DNA from: JAWLGW01 sp964569055
GTDB taxonomy: Bacteria; Planctomycetota; J058
Length of the DNA: 5,284 nt
Assembly: GCA_964569055.1 (NCBI GenBank)
Contig: CAZMSZ010000479.1
Span: 1-5,284, forward strand
Direction of reading: 5' to 3'
Every line of letters starts with the position of its first letter. Position 1 is the stretch's first letter. The notes beneath the pieces were generated by a model. That model did not search any database and had not been told where the DNA came from. It worked only from the letters and a program-made list of their open reading frames with translations. Both the position numbers and the translations under genes were made by a program. Positions 5,220 to 5,284 of the stretch are shown piece after piece.

Positions 5220-5284
5220 GCCTTCCTCGTTTCCTGTCCTTCCTGCTTTCCTGCCCTCTCTTCTTCACCCGAGGGAGCCTGCAG
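5220..5284 (+). other. Pyrimidine-rich 3' tract and possible ribosome site at the window edge
   Basis: After the dehydrogenase-like stop codon, 5221-5266 contains no A and only four G, with TTCCTG three times (5231, 5240 and 5248, spacing 9 and 8). A C/T-rich, G-poor, unstructured transcript segment is what Rho utilisation sites look like, so Rho-dependent termination is possible. No stem-loop with a T tract is present. GAGGGAG at 5271-5277 resembles a Shine-Dalgarno sequence, and a start codon could lie just past the window edge; this is a guess from position only. Confidence 0.3.

Noticed and set aside
5279..5284. Window ends exactly in CTGCAG, suggesting a cloning boundary
   Set aside because: A six-base palindrome at an edge is easily chance, and the other end shows no matching site.
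1..5284. A defence, CRISPR, mobile or biosynthetic system
   Set aside because: No repeat array, transposase, integrase, toxin-antitoxin pair or pathway cluster is visible. The genes are metabolic, envelope or housekeeping types in three separate transcription units or more.

Overview
The window is very GC-rich (about 70% or more by eye, with G/C at most third codon positions). It carries one tRNA gene and five protein genes with ordinary bacterial signals. Two products have export signals, one of them a lipobox, which points to a Gram-negative type of cell envelope. High GC, long antisense shadow frames, a tRNA gene without an encoded CCA and an elongated acyl-CoA dehydrogenase-like protein would suit a Myxococcota/deltaproteobacterial-type or similar high-GC environmental genome. 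That placement is inference only.

Layout. Bases 1-61 are almost pure G and C, with an 18-base G run and a 17-base C run, and look like a contig-end or sequencing artefact. A minus-strand tRNA with anticodon CAT (73-145) follows. Just upstream of it on the same strand is an exported tyrosine/dual-specificity phosphatase-like protein (164-1189). After a divergent intergenic region of about 180 bases with a plausible plus-strand promoter comes a DUF962/Mpo1-like membrane protein (1369-1920). Its stop codon lies 12 bases from that of a convergent minus-strand pair: a Nudix hydrolase with an N-terminal zinc ribbon (2631-3194) and a short YajG-like lipoprotein (1933-2634) that starts inside the Nudix stop codon. 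The Nudix gene diverges from an acyl-CoA dehydrogenase-like gene (3342-5219, plus), and a large imperfect inverted repeat sits in the gap between them. The window ends in a pyrimidine-rich tract and a Shine-Dalgarno-like string that may belong to a gene beyond the edge.

Working together. The only firmly supported co-transcribed pair is Nudix plus lipoprotein (GTGA overlap). The phosphatase and tRNA may share a transcript. Fatty-acid themes recur (Mpo1-like oxidation and an acyl-CoA dehydrogenase fold), but these genes are not in one operon, so a shared pathway is not shown. I see no mobile element, CRISPR array, toxin-antitoxin pair or defence island. The oddest items are a lipoprotein ending in a zinc-ribbon-like four-cysteine motif, an acyl-CoA dehydrogenase homologue with non-canonical catalytic and cofactor motifs plus a long C-terminal extension, and the inverted repeat in front of that gene.
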